From Propionibacterium sp. (lineage in GTDB: Bacteria; Actinomycetota; Actinomycetes; Propionibacteriales; Propionibacteriaceae): a stretch of 64,000 nucleotides of DNA. The notes beneath the pieces are model-generated. The model had not been told where the DNA came from. It saw only the letters and a list, made by a program, of their open reading frames with translations, and made no database searches. The DNA lies in NCBI GenBank assembly GCA_012517405.1, contig JAAYVB010000017.1, forward strand, positions 36,495-100,494, written 5' to 3'. This document shows positions 19,580 through 33,404 of this stretch, one piece after another. How positions within the stretch are numbered: position 1 is the first letter of the stretch; each line of letters opens with the position of its first letter. The position numbers and the translations under genes are program-made.

Positions 19580-19599
19580 GGTCGCTCGGTCCGGGCCGA

Positions 19600-20973
19600 T
19601 CAGGCGAAGCCGAAGACCGGGGGAACGACCAGCACGACGAATCCCGCCCAGATCAGGTAGGCGGGCAGGAAGCGGGTCTGCCAGCCGCACAGCTGGGCGA
19701 ACGGACGCCGGCCGGCACAAAAACCGCCGCCGAGCACGGCCGACCAGGCCAACTGGACCAGCAACAAGACGTTGAGTCCGAGCGCCACCACCTTGTTGGG
19801 GCTGGCCCCGAACTCCGCGATGCGGCTCGCCATCGCGGTCATGGCCACCGCGTCAACCGCAAGCGCCGCGACGAGCACTGCGACCAGCAGGCCGTCGAAG
19901 AACTGCGGTGGTGCCAACGGGTCGCGGGCCGAGATGGAGTAGAGCAGCAGGCACAGCACGAGCAGCAGGATCGCGTCCATCACGATGAGCAGTGTCCGGT
20001 CGGCTTCGACGAGGCTACCGGCACGGATCAGCGCAACCAGGCAGGCCACCAGCATCATGAGGGTGAGCGGCGTGAAGACCTTGGTCAGTACCGGCGCGAT
20101 ATTCTCCACGACGTTCTGTTTGGCTTCGACCAGCCAGACCGCGACGACCAGCGCGCCGGGGACCGCCAAGGGCAGCAGCCAGTCCGCCATGACGGACTCG
20201 ATGACCCCGGACGGCACCTCGGCCAGTCCGAACACCGTCGCCAGCAAGCCCAGCAGCACTCCACCGCCGAGCGCCAGCAGGGTGAAGTAGATCGCGAGTT
20301 CACCGGTGAAGCGGACGAAGTCCATCCGGCGATCCTGCGATCGCCATCGGCCCCCGACATAGACCAGGCCGACCGCACCCCACGCGATGACCGGCGTGTG
20401 CAAGGCGGCGATGATCATCGTCGATCCGCCGGCATCGAAGGGGTAGACATTGATTGCGATGGCCGGCACGACGAAGATCGCCGCGGTGACCGCGATCGCG
20501 GGCCCCGACAAGCGGCGCTTCCAGCCGAGGTAGCCGGCCACGAACGGCAGGACGATCAGCGCTGCATTGAGGGCGAAGGATGTCGCGCTGAGCAGCTGAA
20601 GGCCGGCCTTCGTCGCCAGGCCGGCCGCCATGGCCACGACCAACATGACGGCCAGTTCGCGGCTGGTGCGGGTGCTCCCGGCAGGGGAGGAGGAGACCAG
20701 CACGAGTTGCTTCCAGAGCCGATCGGAGTGTTCCCGGGCGAACTCCTGCGAGACCGCGTCCAGGCTGCCCATGCGCTTGACCGCGACCAGGAACGACTCC
20801 TCGTCGTCCAGGCCGGCAGCGCTCAACTCATCGATTCGTTCGCGTAGGTGATCTTCCATCTCGTCGACGTCGGCCGCCGAGATAGCTTCGCGGCGCTGTA
20901 CGTAGCGGCGCCACTGCGCGATCTGGGCCTCGAGGCCTTCATGCGGGTCGGGCTGAAGCTCGTCGACGGTCAT
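19600..20973 (-). CDS. HAAS/permease-prefix-domain membrane protein, PadR partner
   Basis: The 457-residue product has a soluble N-terminal helical domain of about 100 residues (VDEMEDHLRERIDELSAAGL, DEESFLVAVKRMGSLDAVSQ). This is of the type found as permease-prefix or HAAS domains next to PadR regulators. It is followed by roughly ten hydrophobic segments, including LIVLPFVAGYLGW, FTLLALGGGVLLGLLATVFG and LILLVLCLLLYSISA. No transport motif was recognised. The ATG at 20973 overlaps the padR stop (ATGA), so the upstream open frame to 21138 is not used. The pair probably forms a regulated two-gene operon; the biochemical role is unknown. Confidence 0.75.
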   Translation of the reverse strand: MTVDELQPDPHEGLEAQIAQWRRYVQRREAISAADVDEMEDHLRERIDELSAAGLDDEESFLVAVKRMGSLDAVSQEFAREHSDRLWKQLVLVSSSPAGSTRTSRELAVMLVVAMAAGLATKAGLQLLSATSFALNAALIVLPFVAGYLGWKRRLSGPAIAVTAAIFVVPAIAINVYPFDAGGSTMIIAALHTPVIAWGAVGLVYVGGRWRSQDRRMDFVRFTGELAIYFTLLALGGGVLLGLLATVFGLAEVPSGVIESVMADWLLPLAVPGALVVAVWLVEAKQNVVENIAPVLTKVFTPLTLMMLVACLVALIRAGSLVEADRTLLIVMDAILLLVLCLLLYSISARDPLAPPQFFDGLLVAVLVAALAVDAVAMTAMASRIAEFGASPNKVVALGLNVLLLVQLAWSAVLGGGFCAGRRPFAQLCGWQTRFLPAYLIWAGFVVLVVPPVFGFA

Positions 20974-21332
20974 GCCCACTCCTCGATGATGCGGTCCGGC
21001 TGCTGGGTGCTGCGCCAGACCTGTGCCAAAGCGTCTGCGACAACGGTCCACTGCTCCTGGCGTTCGACGAGTGCGGCTCGTCCGGCGGATGTGATGGCGT
21101 AATGCTTGCGTTTGCGTCCGATATCGGAAGTGCCCCACGACGACTCGACTAGGCCGAGGCGCTCGAGCCGGTGCAGCAGGGGATAGAGCATGCCGTCGGT
21201 CCAGTGCATCTGACCTCCGGACAGTTCATTGACCCGTTTGAGGATCGCGTAGCCGTATGATTCGCCGTCGGCGAGTATTCCCAGGACGAGCGGCGTCGCC
21301 GAGGCGGCCACCAGGTCCTTGTCGATATGCAT
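20970..21332 (-). CDS. PadR-family transcriptional regulator
   Basis: The 120-residue winged-helix protein fits the PadR family: PLVLGILADGESYGYAILKR, LSGGQMHWTDGMLYPLLHRL, GRKRKHYAITSAGRAAL and a short C-terminal dimerisation helix. PadR proteins usually repress their own operon and an adjacent membrane system. Here the partner is the HAAS-type protein whose ATG overlaps this stop. The 107-bp gap to hisI on the other strand contains TATCCCTAGG and other AT-rich segments that could hold the operator, but no ATGT-N8-ACAT consensus was found. Confidence 0.88.
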   Translation of the reverse strand: MHIDKDLVAASATPLVLGILADGESYGYAILKRVNELSGGQMHWTDGMLYPLLHRLERLGLVESSWGTSDIGRKRKHYAITSAGRAALVERQEQWTVVADALAQVWRSTQQPDRIIEEWA

Positions 21333-21439
21333 AGCGCCCCTATCCCTAGGTCCTCTATGTATGGCACTCTACTCCATCTGAATGACCACGAAGACAGCGC
21401 CGTTGGGCAGCCGCCGGCGAATGCGGAACAATAGGCCAT

Positions 21440-21835
21440 ATGTCCGAGTCGATTCCTCCGCTTTCGCCTGATATTGCTGCCAGGCTCACCCGCAACGCTC
21501 AGGGCCTCGTGCCGGCGATAGTGCAGGACGCCACCAGCGGACGGGTGCTGATGATGGCCTGGATGAACGACGATTCGCTCGCGCTCACTCTGGACACCCG
21601 CCAGGCCACCTACTGGTCGCGCAGCCGCAGCGAGCTGTGGCGCAAGGGTGCTACCAGCGGCCACACCCAACGGGTGCGCGAGGTATCCATCGACTGCGAC
21701 GGTGACACCCTGCTGCTGGTCGTCGACCAGACCGGCCCCGCCTGTCACACCGGGGCGGAAAGCTGCTTCGACGCGGGCGGCGTGCTGCGCGCCGACGACC
21801 CGGACGAAGCCCGCTCCACCGAGGACGATGCGTAA
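21440..21835 (+). CDS. hisI: phosphoribosyl-AMP cyclohydrolase HisI
   Basis: HisI opens the purine ring of phosphoribosyl-AMP, the third step of histidine synthesis. The 131-residue monofunctional protein (no HisE fusion) contains [40 protein letters not shown] and the metal-binding cysteines in [22 protein letters not shown]. It leads the hisI-trpECBA-lgt run. Its TAA overlaps the trpE ATG (TAATG), so both are translationally coupled, and histidine and tryptophan genes would share a transcript. hisE, hisF and hisG are not in the window. Confidence 0.95.
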   Translation: MSESIPPLSPDIAARLTRNAQGLVPAIVQDATSGRVLMMAWMNDDSLALTLDTRQATYWSRSRSELWRKGATSGHTQRVREVSIDCDGDTLLLVVDQTGPACHTGAESCFDAGGVLRADDPDEARSTEDDA

Positions 21836-23394
21836 TGATCGACGAGGCACAGATCCATCCCAGCCTTGATGAGTTCGTGGCTGCTGCCGACCGCCGGGTC
21901 ATCAGCGTCTACGTCCGGCTGTTCGCCGACGACATCACTCCGGTCGGCGCCTTCCAGCAGTTGTGCGATCATCGGCCGGGCACCTTCTTGTTCGAGTCCG
22001 CGGAGCAGGGCACCTGGTCGCGCTGGTCATTCATCGGCGTGAACAATGTCGCCACCCTGATCGGAGACCGCGGCGAGTCGACCTGGACGCTGAACCGCCC
22101 GATCGCCGGGCTGCCGCAAACCGGACGCCCGCTGGACGTGCTGGACCAGACCCTGCGTCTGCTGCACACTCCGCGCGATCCCGAGTTGCCGCCGTTCACC
22201 TCGGGAATGGTCGGCTATCTCGCCTACGACCTCATTCGTGAACGAGAGCGCATCCCCGACAGCAATCCCGATGACATCGGGGTGCCGGAGATGGTCATGA
22301 TGGCCGCCGGCGATCTGGCGGTCCTCGATCATCACACCGGTGAGATCTGGCTGATCGCCAACGCCATCAATTTTGATGCGTCCTCACAGCGGGCCGCGCT
22401 GGCCTGGCACGACGCCGTTGCTCGCATCCAGCAGATGGCCGCCCGGCTCGCCGAACCGCACCGCAGCATGGTCGCCGTCCGCACCGACGCAGCGCCCGCC
22501 GTGGTCCGACGCCAACGCAGCCACGAAGAGTTCGTCGAGATGGTCGAGACGGCGAAGGAGCACATCCGGGCCGGCGACATCTTCCAGGTGGTACCCAGCC
22601 AGCGTTTCGAGATCGACACGGACGCCGATGCCCTGTCCATCTACCGAGAACTGCGGCAGGCCAATCCCAGTCCCTATCTGTACCTGCTGCAACTCGAGCG
22701 CGACGGCAAGCAGTTCGCACTGGTGGGTTCCAGCCCCGAGGCACTGGTTACCGTCAAGTCCGGCCTGGCCACCACGCGTCCGATCGCGGGCACCCGGCCC
22801 CGGGGTGCCGACCCGGCGGCGGATCTGGGGCTGGAACGCGAGCTGCTGGCCGACGAGAAGGAACGCGCCGAACACCTGATGCTGGTGGATCTGGGCCGCA
22901 ACGATCTGGGCAGGGTCTGCGAACCGGGCACCGTCGAGGTCACCGAGTTCATGCAGGTGCACCGCTACAGCCATGTCATGCACCTCGAAGCCAGCGTCAG
23001 CGGACGCATCAAGCCCGGCCACAGCGCCCTGGACGTCACCATGTCCTGTTTTCCGGCGGGCACCTTGTCGGGTGCCCCCAAGGTGCGCGCGATGCAGATC
23101 ATCGACGAACTGGAGACCACCCGCCGCGGACCCTACGGGGGAGTGGTCGGCTACTTCGATTTCGCCGGGGATTCGGATGCTGCGATTGCGATCCGCACCG
23201 CTGTGATCAGCGACGGGGTTGCCTATGTGCAAGCCGGCGCGGGGATCGTGGCGGACTCGGTGCCCGACAGCGAGGACCGCGAGACCCAGAACAAGGCAGC
23301 CGCCGTGCTCGGTGCGGTCTCGCGCGCGGGCAGACACGAGACCCTGTCGGTGAATGCGGGTAGCGTCGATGACCGGGAACAGGAGGATGCATGA
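21835..23394 (+). CDS. trpE: anthranilate synthase component I
   Basis: TrpE converts chorismate to anthranilate with ammonia from TrpG. The 519-residue protein has the N-terminal tryptophan-sensing region, with LFESAEQGTWSRWSFIG where the feedback-site LLES usually stands. The chorismate-binding domain carries PSPYLYLLQL, GTRPRGADPAADLGLERELL, DLGRNDLGRVC, SCFPAGTLSGAPKVRAM and VQAGAGIVADSVPDSE. No trpG or trpD lies here. The mycobacterial gene between trpE and trpC (trp-associated membrane protein) is absent, and trpC overlaps trpE directly. No leader peptide rich in Trp codons was seen upstream of the operon. Confidence 0.96.
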   Translation: MIDEAQIHPSLDEFVAAADRRVISVYVRLFADDITPVGAFQQLCDHRPGTFLFESAEQGTWSRWSFIGVNNVATLIGDRGESTWTLNRPIAGLPQTGRPLDVLDQTLRLLHTPRDPELPPFTSGMVGYLAYDLIRERERIPDSNPDDIGVPEMVMMAAGDLAVLDHHTGEIWLIANAINFDASSQRAALAWHDAVARIQQMAARLAEPHRSMVAVRTDAAPAVVRRQRSHEEFVEMVETAKEHIRAGDIFQVVPSQRFEIDTDADALSIYRELRQANPSPYLYLLQLERDGKQFALVGSSPEALVTVKSGLATTRPIAGTRPRGADPAADLGLERELLADEKERAEHLMLVDLGRNDLGRVCEPGTVEVTEFMQVHRYSHVMHLEASVSGRIKPGHSALDVTMSCFPAGTLSGAPKVRAMQIIDELETTRRGPYGGVVGYFDFAGDSDAAIAIRTAVISDGVAYVQAGAGIVADSVPDSEDRETQNKAAAVLGAVSRAGRHETLSVNAGSVDDREQEDA

Positions 23395-24191
23395 GCACCG
23401 TGCTCGACCAGATCATCGCCGGCGTCCGCGACGACCTGGCGGACCGTCAGTCGCAGACCCCGCTCGATCAGGTGATCGCGCAGATCGAGACCGCACCTGC
23501 AGTCCGCGATCCGATGCCGGCATTTCGTGCACCGCAACTGTCGATCATCTGCGAGGTCAAACGATCCAGCCCGTCCAAGGGGGCACTCGCCGAGATCTCC
23601 GACCCGGCAGAACTCGCGCTCGCCTATGCCGGGGGTGGTGCGGCGGCGATCTCGGTCCTGACCGAGCAGCGTCGCTTCGGCGGCTCGCTGGCCGATCTGG
23701 ATCTGGTGCGCTGGCGGGTCGATCAGCCGATCCTGCGCAAGGACTTCACCGTCGAGCCGTACCAGATCTACGAAGCGCGTGCCCACGGCGCAGATCTCAT
23801 TCTGCTGATCGTGGCAGCCCTCGATGACAAGCAGCTCAGCCGGCTCCATCAGCTGACGACCGAACTCGGCATGACCGCCCTGGTCGAGGTGCACACTCCT
23901 GAAGAAGCGCGGCGGGCGGTGGCTTTGGGTGCTGAGCTGATCGGCGTCAACAACCGGAACCTCAAGACCCTCGATGTGGATCTGTCGATGTTCGAGCGCA
24001 TCGCCGGGGCCATCCCCGACGGCGTGGTCAAGGTCGCCGAATCAGGAATCAAGTCCCCCGCGCATGCAGCGCGCGTCAGCGCTGCCGGCGCCCACGCCAT
24101 TCTGGTCGGCGAAGCGCTGGTCACCGACGCCAACCCCGGGGCGGCGATCGCTGCGATGATCGCCGCCGGTTCCATCAACTCTCAGGAATAA
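23391..24191 (+). CDS. trpC: indole-3-glycerol-phosphate synthase
   Basis: TrpC closes the indole ring from carboxyphenylamino-deoxyribulose phosphate. The 266-residue TIM barrel is monofunctional, with no TrpF fusion. [19 protein letters not shown] holds the catalytic Lys and Glu; [46 protein letters not shown] and [19 protein letters not shown] follow in the expected order. The ATG overlaps the trpE stop by 4 nt. Because trpF is missing from the cluster, the preceding isomerase step is probably supplied by the PriA encoded near 49 kb. Confidence 0.96.
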   Translation: MSTVLDQIIAGVRDDLADRQSQTPLDQVIAQIETAPAVRDPMPAFRAPQLSIICEVKRSSPSKGALAEISDPAELALAYAGGGAAAISVLTEQRRFGGSLADLDLVRWRVDQPILRKDFTVEPYQIYEARAHGADLILLIVAALDDKQLSRLHQLTTELGMTALVEVHTPEEARRAVALGAELIGVNNRNLKTLDVDLSMFERIAGAIPDGVVKVAESGIKSPAHAARVSAAGAHAILVGEALVTDANPGAAIAAMIAAGSINSQE

Positions 24192-24193
24192 CG

Positions 24194-25438
24194 ATGAAGC
24201 TCTCTGATTTCCCCGACATGCGCGGTCACTTCGATGCCTTCGGGGGCAGGTTCGTCCCCGAGGCGCTGATCCCAGCGCTGCAAGAGTTGGACGCCGAGTT
24301 CGAGCAGGCCCAACAAGATCCGGCGTTCGGCGAGGAGTTGCGCGACCTGCAGGTCAACTACGCCGGACGCCCGAGCCCGCTCACCGAGGCCAAGCGTTTC
24401 AGCGAGTACTGCGGCGGCGCCCAGATGCTGCTCAAGCGCGAGGATCTCAACCACACCGGTTCGCACAAGATCAACAATGTCCTGGGTCAGGGACTGCTGA
24501 CCCGCCGAATGGGCAAGACCCGGGTGATCGCCGAGACCGGTGCCGGTCAGCATGGCGTGGCGACCGCCACCGTCGCAGCGCTGTTCGGTATGGAGTGCCG
24601 CATCTACATGGGCGAGGTGGACACCCAGCGTCAGGCGCTCAACGTGGCCCGCATGCAGCTGCTCGGCGCCGAGGTGGTTTCGGTGGCCGCCGGAAGCCGC
24701 ACCCTCAAGGATGCGATGAACGAGGCCATGCGGGATTGGGTGACCAATGTCGACAACACCCACTACCTGATCGGATCGGCCTCGGGCCCGCATCCGTTCC
24801 CCAAGATCGTCCGCGAGTTCCAGCGGATCATCTCCACCGAGACCCGCGCCACGATGTTGGAGCGCTACGGCCGGCTGCCCGATGCGGTTTGCGCCTGCGT
24901 CGGTGGCGGATCGAATGCCATCGGTATGTTCGCCGATTTCATCGACGACCCCGAGGTCGGGCTGTACGGCTTCGAAGCCGGCGGTGAGGGAGTCGAGACC
25001 GGACATCATGCCGCATCCATCACCGGCGGCTCGGTCGGCGTGCTGCACGGCACCCGCACCTTCGTGCTCCAGGACGACGATGGCCAGACCATCGAATCGC
25101 ACTCCATTTCGGCAGGACTCGACTATCCGGGCGTCGGCCCACAGCATGCACAGCTGGCCAAGTCCGGGCGTGCCCACTACGAGCCGGTCACCGATGCCGA
25201 AGCGATGGACGCGTTCCAGCTGCTCTGCCGCACCGAGGGCATCATGCCGGCCATCGAATCCGCACACGCGGTCGCCGGGGCCCGCAGGCTCGCATTGCGG
25301 CTGACCGAGCAGGATCCGCAGACCAGACCGGTGATCGTGGTCAACATCTCCGGTCGCGGCGACAAGGACGTGGACACCGCGATGAAGTATTTCGGCATCC
25401 GCGGTGAGGCCGATCATTCGACGGGAGCCCTGAAGTGA
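24194..25438 (+). CDS. trpB: tryptophan synthase beta chain
   Basis: TrpB is the PLP-dependent subunit that joins indole and serine. The 414-residue protein has [20 protein letters not shown] and the PLP lysine in [20 protein letters not shown]. The catalytic-site [13 protein letters not shown], the phosphate-binding [12 protein letters not shown], and [16 protein letters not shown] follow. It is the TrpB1 type that pairs with TrpA. Only 2 nt separate it from trpC, and its stop overlaps the trpA GTG. Confidence 0.97.
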   Translation: MKLSDFPDMRGHFDAFGGRFVPEALIPALQELDAEFEQAQQDPAFGEELRDLQVNYAGRPSPLTEAKRFSEYCGGAQMLLKREDLNHTGSHKINNVLGQGLLTRRMGKTRVIAETGAGQHGVATATVAALFGMECRIYMGEVDTQRQALNVARMQLLGAEVVSVAAGSRTLKDAMNEAMRDWVTNVDNTHYLIGSASGPHPFPKIVREFQRIISTETRATMLERYGRLPDAVCACVGGGSNAIGMFADFIDDPEVGLYGFEAGGEGVETGHHAASITGGSVGVLHGTRTFVLQDDDGQTIESHSISAGLDYPGVGPQHAQLAKSGRAHYEPVTDAEAMDAFQLLCRTEGIMPAIESAHAVAGARRLALRLTEQDPQTRPVIVVNISGRGDKDVDTAMKYFGIRGEADHSTGALK

Positions 25439-26292
25439 ACACAGCTGGTACGAACGTCCTCGATGCCCGGCTCGGCATCTCGGGTCAGGTACTGAAGGCC
25501 GCCAAGGACGAAGGGCGCTCCGCTTTGGTCGGCTACCTGCCGGTCGGCTACCCGACCGTGCCCGGTTCGCTTGCGGCCATGCGCGCCCTGGTGGAAGGCA
25601 CCGACGGCGTGGGCGTCGACCTGGTCGAGATCGGCATGCCCTATTCGGACCCGATGATGGACGGGCTGGTCATCCAGCACGCCACCACCAAGGCTCTCGA
25701 ACGCGGAGTGCACACCCACGATCTGTTCACCGCGGTGGAGACCGTCGCCGCAGCCGGCGCCACCCCGATGGTGATGATCTACTGGAATCTGGTCTACCGC
25801 TATGGGGTGGAGGCCTTCGCACGCGATCTGGCCGCCGCCGGAGGTGCGGGACTGATCACCCCCGATCTGACTCCCGACGAGGCCGGGGAGTGGGTGGCGG
25901 CTTCGGACGCCCACGGGCTGGACCGGATCTTCCTCATCGCGCCGAGTTCGTCGGATGAGCGCATCACCACGACGATGGGCGCCTGCCGCGGCTGGGTCTA
26001 CGCGACGTCGGTGATGGGAGTCACCGGAGCACGTGCTCAGACCTCGTCGGCCGCCCCGGTCATCGTCGAGCGTGCCCGGGCCGCCGATCCCAGCCTTCCG
26101 GTGGGCGTTGGCCTCGGAGTGTCGAACAGCGACCAAGCGGCCGAAGTCGGCGCCTACGCCGACGCGGTCATCGTCGGCTCGGCGCTGGTCAGCTGCCTCA
26201 TCTCCGCCGAAGAGGCGGGCAACGACGACCTTCGTCCGCTGCGCGAGAAGGTTGCCGATCTGGCGGCCGGAGTGCGTCGGACCGGCCGATGA
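25435..26292 (+). CDS. trpA: tryptophan synthase alpha chain
   Basis: TrpA cleaves indole-3-glycerol phosphate and channels indole to TrpB. The 285-residue TIM barrel has [16 protein letters not shown] and the catalytic Glu and Asp in [64 protein letters not shown] and the phosphate loop [13 protein letters not shown] follow. The start is a GTG overlapping the trpB TGA. The 3' end overlaps lgt by 4 nt. Confidence 0.96.
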   Translation: MNTAGTNVLDARLGISGQVLKAAKDEGRSALVGYLPVGYPTVPGSLAAMRALVEGTDGVGVDLVEIGMPYSDPMMDGLVIQHATTKALERGVHTHDLFTAVETVAAAGATPMVMIYWNLVYRYGVEAFARDLAAAGGAGLITPDLTPDEAGEWVAASDAHGLDRIFLIAPSSSDERITTTMGACRGWVYATSVMGVTGARAQTSSAAPVIVERARAADPSLPVGVGLGVSNSDQAAEVGAYADAVIVGSALVSCLISAEEAGNDDLRPLREKVADLAAGVRRTGR

Positions 26293-27167
26293 TTTCGCTG
26301 GAGATTCCAGCACCGCCGATCAGCGGATTCTCGCTGGGCGGTCTGGTGATTCACTTCTACGCGATCTGCGTGCTGGCCGGGATCGTGGTGGCCGCTTGGC
26401 TGAGCCGCAAACGCTTCGCCGCACGCGGGGGCGACACCGATCGCTTCGATTCGGCGGTCTTCATCATCGTGATCGCCGGCATCATCGGCGCCCGGCTGTA
26501 TCACGTGATCACTGACTATCAGCTCTATTTCGGTCCCGGACGCAATCCCTGGCAGGCCCTGAACATCCGCAACGGTGGGCTGGGGATCTGGGGTGGAGTG
26601 ATGGTCGGCGCGCTGGCCGCCTGGCTGGTCTGCCGCCGCTACCGGCTCGACTTCCCGGCCTTCGCCGACACACTGGCTCCGGGGTTGCTGTTCGCGCAGG
26701 CGATCGGCAGGCTCGGCAACTGGTTCAACCAGGAGCTGTTCGGGCGTCCCACCGATCTGCCGTGGGGGCTCTACGTCGATCCGCAGTACCGGCCGGTCGG
26801 CTACGAGTCCTACGACACCTTTCAACCCACCTTCGCCTACGAGATGGTCTGGAACACCATCGGCGGTTTCGTCCTGCTGTGGGCCGAGAGTCGTTTCAAG
26901 CTCGGCCGGGGTAAACTTTTTAGTTGCTATGTCCTGTGGTACACGTTCGGGCGCTTCTTCATCGAGGCCGTCCGCATCGACCCGGTGAATCATGTCGGCG
27001 GCTGGCGGGTCAACAGCTACGTCTCGGTGATCTGCTTTGTCGGTGCGCTGGTCTTGTTGATCTGGCAGTTGCGCAAACGGCCCGGTGTCATGTTGTGGCC
27101 CTTCGGTTTCCCCGCCGCGGGCGCAGGATTGGCACCGGCTCGACCACGCGCTGAAAAGAGTCTGTAA
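26289..27167 (+). CDS. lgt: prolipoprotein diacylglyceryl transferase
   Basis: Lgt transfers diacylglyceryl from phosphatidylglycerol to the lipobox cysteine, the first step of lipoprotein maturation in the plasma membrane. In the 292 residues there are about seven hydrophobic segments. [19 protein letters not shown] opens the protein, [11 protein letters not shown] and [13 protein letters not shown] follow, and the signature [18 protein letters not shown] carries the essential Arg, Asn and Gly. A trp-lgt order is also known in mycobacteria. The ATG overlaps the trpA stop. The last codons overlap the putative nitrogen-control boxes of gltB. Confidence 0.96.
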   Translation: MISLEIPAPPISGFSLGGLVIHFYAICVLAGIVVAAWLSRKRFAARGGDTDRFDSAVFIIVIAGIIGARLYHVITDYQLYFGPGRNPWQALNIRNGGLGIWGGVMVGALAAWLVCRRYRLDFPAFADTLAPGLLFAQAIGRLGNWFNQELFGRPTDLPWGLYVDPQYRPVGYESYDTFQPTFAYEMVWNTIGGFVLLWAESRFKLGRGKLFSCYVLWYTFGRFFIEAVRIDPVNHVGGWRVNSYVSVICFVGALVLLIWQLRKRPGVMLWPFGFPAAGAGLAPARPRAEKSL

Positions 27168-27202
27168 CACATTGAAAACAACCTGTAACACATCCGGGTT
27201 AC
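27162..27202 (+). promoter_or_regulatory. GlnR-like operator array upstream of gltBD
   Basis: Two identical 11-mers, CTGTAACACAT, start at 27162 and 27183, exactly 21 bp apart (two helical turns). Read as GlnR half-sites, the order is GTAAC (27164), AAAAC (27175, one mismatch to GAAAC), GTAAC (27185) and GTTAC (27198). This approximates the actinomycete consensus GTnAC-n6-GaAAC repeated. A -10-like TACTCT lies at 27200-27205, so a bound protein would cover the promoter's upstream side. The first box overlaps the lgt stop codon. The repeats are certain; GlnR as the binder is inference. Confidence 0.5.
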
Positions 27203-27252
27203 TCTTCAGGACTGGACCGTGTCTACCGGGCGGCGCCCAGACAGGAGTGCAG

Positions 27253-31768
<4,516 letters not shown>

Positions 31769-31776
<8 letters not shown>

Positions 31777-33232
31777 TCCGACGGGATTCATGACCACTCC
31801 TCGCGAGGTCGCCGAGCGGCGCCCGGTGGCGCAGCGAGTGGAGGACTGGAACGAGGTCTACCCCGGGACTCCCGGTATCGCACTGCTGCCGATCATCGTC
31901 AAGCAGGCGGGCCGCTGCATGGACTGCGGCATCCCGTTCTGCCACAACGGCTGCCCGCTGGCGAACCTCATCCCGGAATGGAACGACCTGCTGTGGCGCG
32001 ATGAATGGCAGGACGCCCTGGAGCGGCTGCACGCCACCAACAACTTCCCGGAGTTCACCGGGCGGCTGTGCCCGGCGCCGTGCGAAACCGCGTGCGTGGA
32101 AGGCATCAACCGCGATCCGGTGACCATCAAGAACGTCGAGGTCGCACTGATCGACAAGGGCTGGGCCGACCGCCGGGTCACCCCGCAGGTGCCGGACTGG
32201 CACACCTTGAAGACGGTCGCGGTGGTCGGTTCGGGACCGGCCGGACTGGCGGTGGCTCAGCAGCTGACCCGCGCCGGACACACTGTGGTCGTCTACGAGC
32301 GAGCCGACGCGATCGGCGGTCTGCTGCGTTACGGCATCCCCAACTTCAAGATGGAGAAGTCGGTCCTCGACCGGCGGCTCAAGCAGATGGTGCTCGAAGG
32401 CACCACCTTCAAGCCGTCCACCAAGGTCGGCAGCGACATCACCGGCGAGCAACTGCTCGAACGGTTCGACGCGGTGGTGCTGGCGATCGGTTCGACGCGT
32501 CCGCGTGACCTCCCGGTGCCCGGCCGTGAACTGGACGGCATCCATCAGGCGATGGAGTACCTGACCCAGGCCACCAAGGCGCTGAAGGGCCAGGTGCCCG
32601 GGCAGATCAGTGCCGAGGGCAAGGACGTCATCGTCATCGGCGGTGGCGACACCTCGAACGACTGCCTCGGCACTGCGCTGCGGCAGGGCGCCCGATCGGT
32701 GACCCAGCTGGAGATCATGCCTCATCCGCCGGCCGAGCGTCCCGCGTCCCAGCCGTGGCCGACCTACCCGATGATCTATCGGATCGCTTCGGCGAACGAG
32801 GAGGGCGGCGAGCGGCTGTACTCGGTGAACACCAGCGAGTTCCTCGGTGAGAACGGTCAGGTGTCGGGGCTACGGATCGTCGAGGTCGAGGGGCCGGCCA
32901 CCCGGTTCGCGCCGATCGAGGGTACCGAGCGCGTCATCCCGGCTCAGCTTGTGCTGCTGGCCATGGGTTTCCTCGGTCCGGAAGCCGATGGGGTTGTCTC
33001 GCAGCTGGGCGTCGAGTTGGACGCGCGCGGCAATATCTCTCGCGACGATCACTATCAGACCAGCGTGCCGGGCGTCTTCGCCTGCGGTGATGCCGGACGC
33101 GGTCAGTCGCTGATCGTATGGGCCATCGCCGAGGGACGCAGCTGCGCCAACGGTGTGGACACGTTCCTGTCCGGCGAGGAAAGCATCCTGCCGCGTCCGA
33201 TCAACCCCAGCGACCGCCAAGTCCTGGCCTGA
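31769..33232 (+). CDS. gltD: glutamate synthase small subunit
   Basis: GltD passes electrons from NADPH via FAD and 4Fe-4S clusters to GltB. The 487-residue protein has cysteine clusters in [20 protein letters not shown] and [15 protein letters not shown], the FAD-binding [41 protein letters not shown], the NADPH-binding [16 protein letters not shown], and the closing [20 protein letters not shown]. The GTG start at 31769 follows GGAGG inside the end of gltB. A very strong palindrome and a C-rich low-complexity stretch follow the stop. Confidence 0.97.
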
Positions 33233-33234
33233 CC

Positions 33235-33298
33235 CCCGCGCCCGCGCTCCCCGCGCCGCGCCCGGTCCGCCCGCGCTGCCCGCGCCCGGTCCGTTCCC
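33235..33298 (+). repeat. C-rich low-complexity stretch with a repeated 14-mer
   Basis: About 60 bases after gltD consist almost only of C and G in CCCGCGC-like units. The 14-mer CCGCGCCCGGTCCG occurs at 33256 and again at 33280 (period 24). No convincing coding sequence covers it; translations in any frame are Pro/Ala/Arg-rich. It leads directly into the palindrome. It may be replication slippage or part of the terminator region. Confidence 0.6.
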
Positions 33299-33356
33299 GC
33301 GCCCGAAATACGAAGCTGCGCCCGATATATCGGGCGCAGCTTCGTATTCGGGGCGC
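33299..33356. terminator. 58-bp near-perfect palindrome between convergent genes
   Basis: Positions 33307-33348 form a perfect 42-bp palindrome centred at 33327/33328 (inner part CCCGATATATCGGG). After two mismatched pairs the symmetry resumes for six more on each side, giving 29-bp arms. It lies between gltD (plus) and the fuconate dehydratase gene (minus), so a bidirectional terminator is the simplest reading. There is no T-tract on either side. The length, the lack of a loop and the flanking repeat also fit a mobile or repeated palindromic element. Confidence 0.6.
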
Positions 33357-33404
33357 AAGAACCGGTGCCGCCCCGGCGCAGCGGGCTCCGGAGGGGCCGC
33401 GGGG

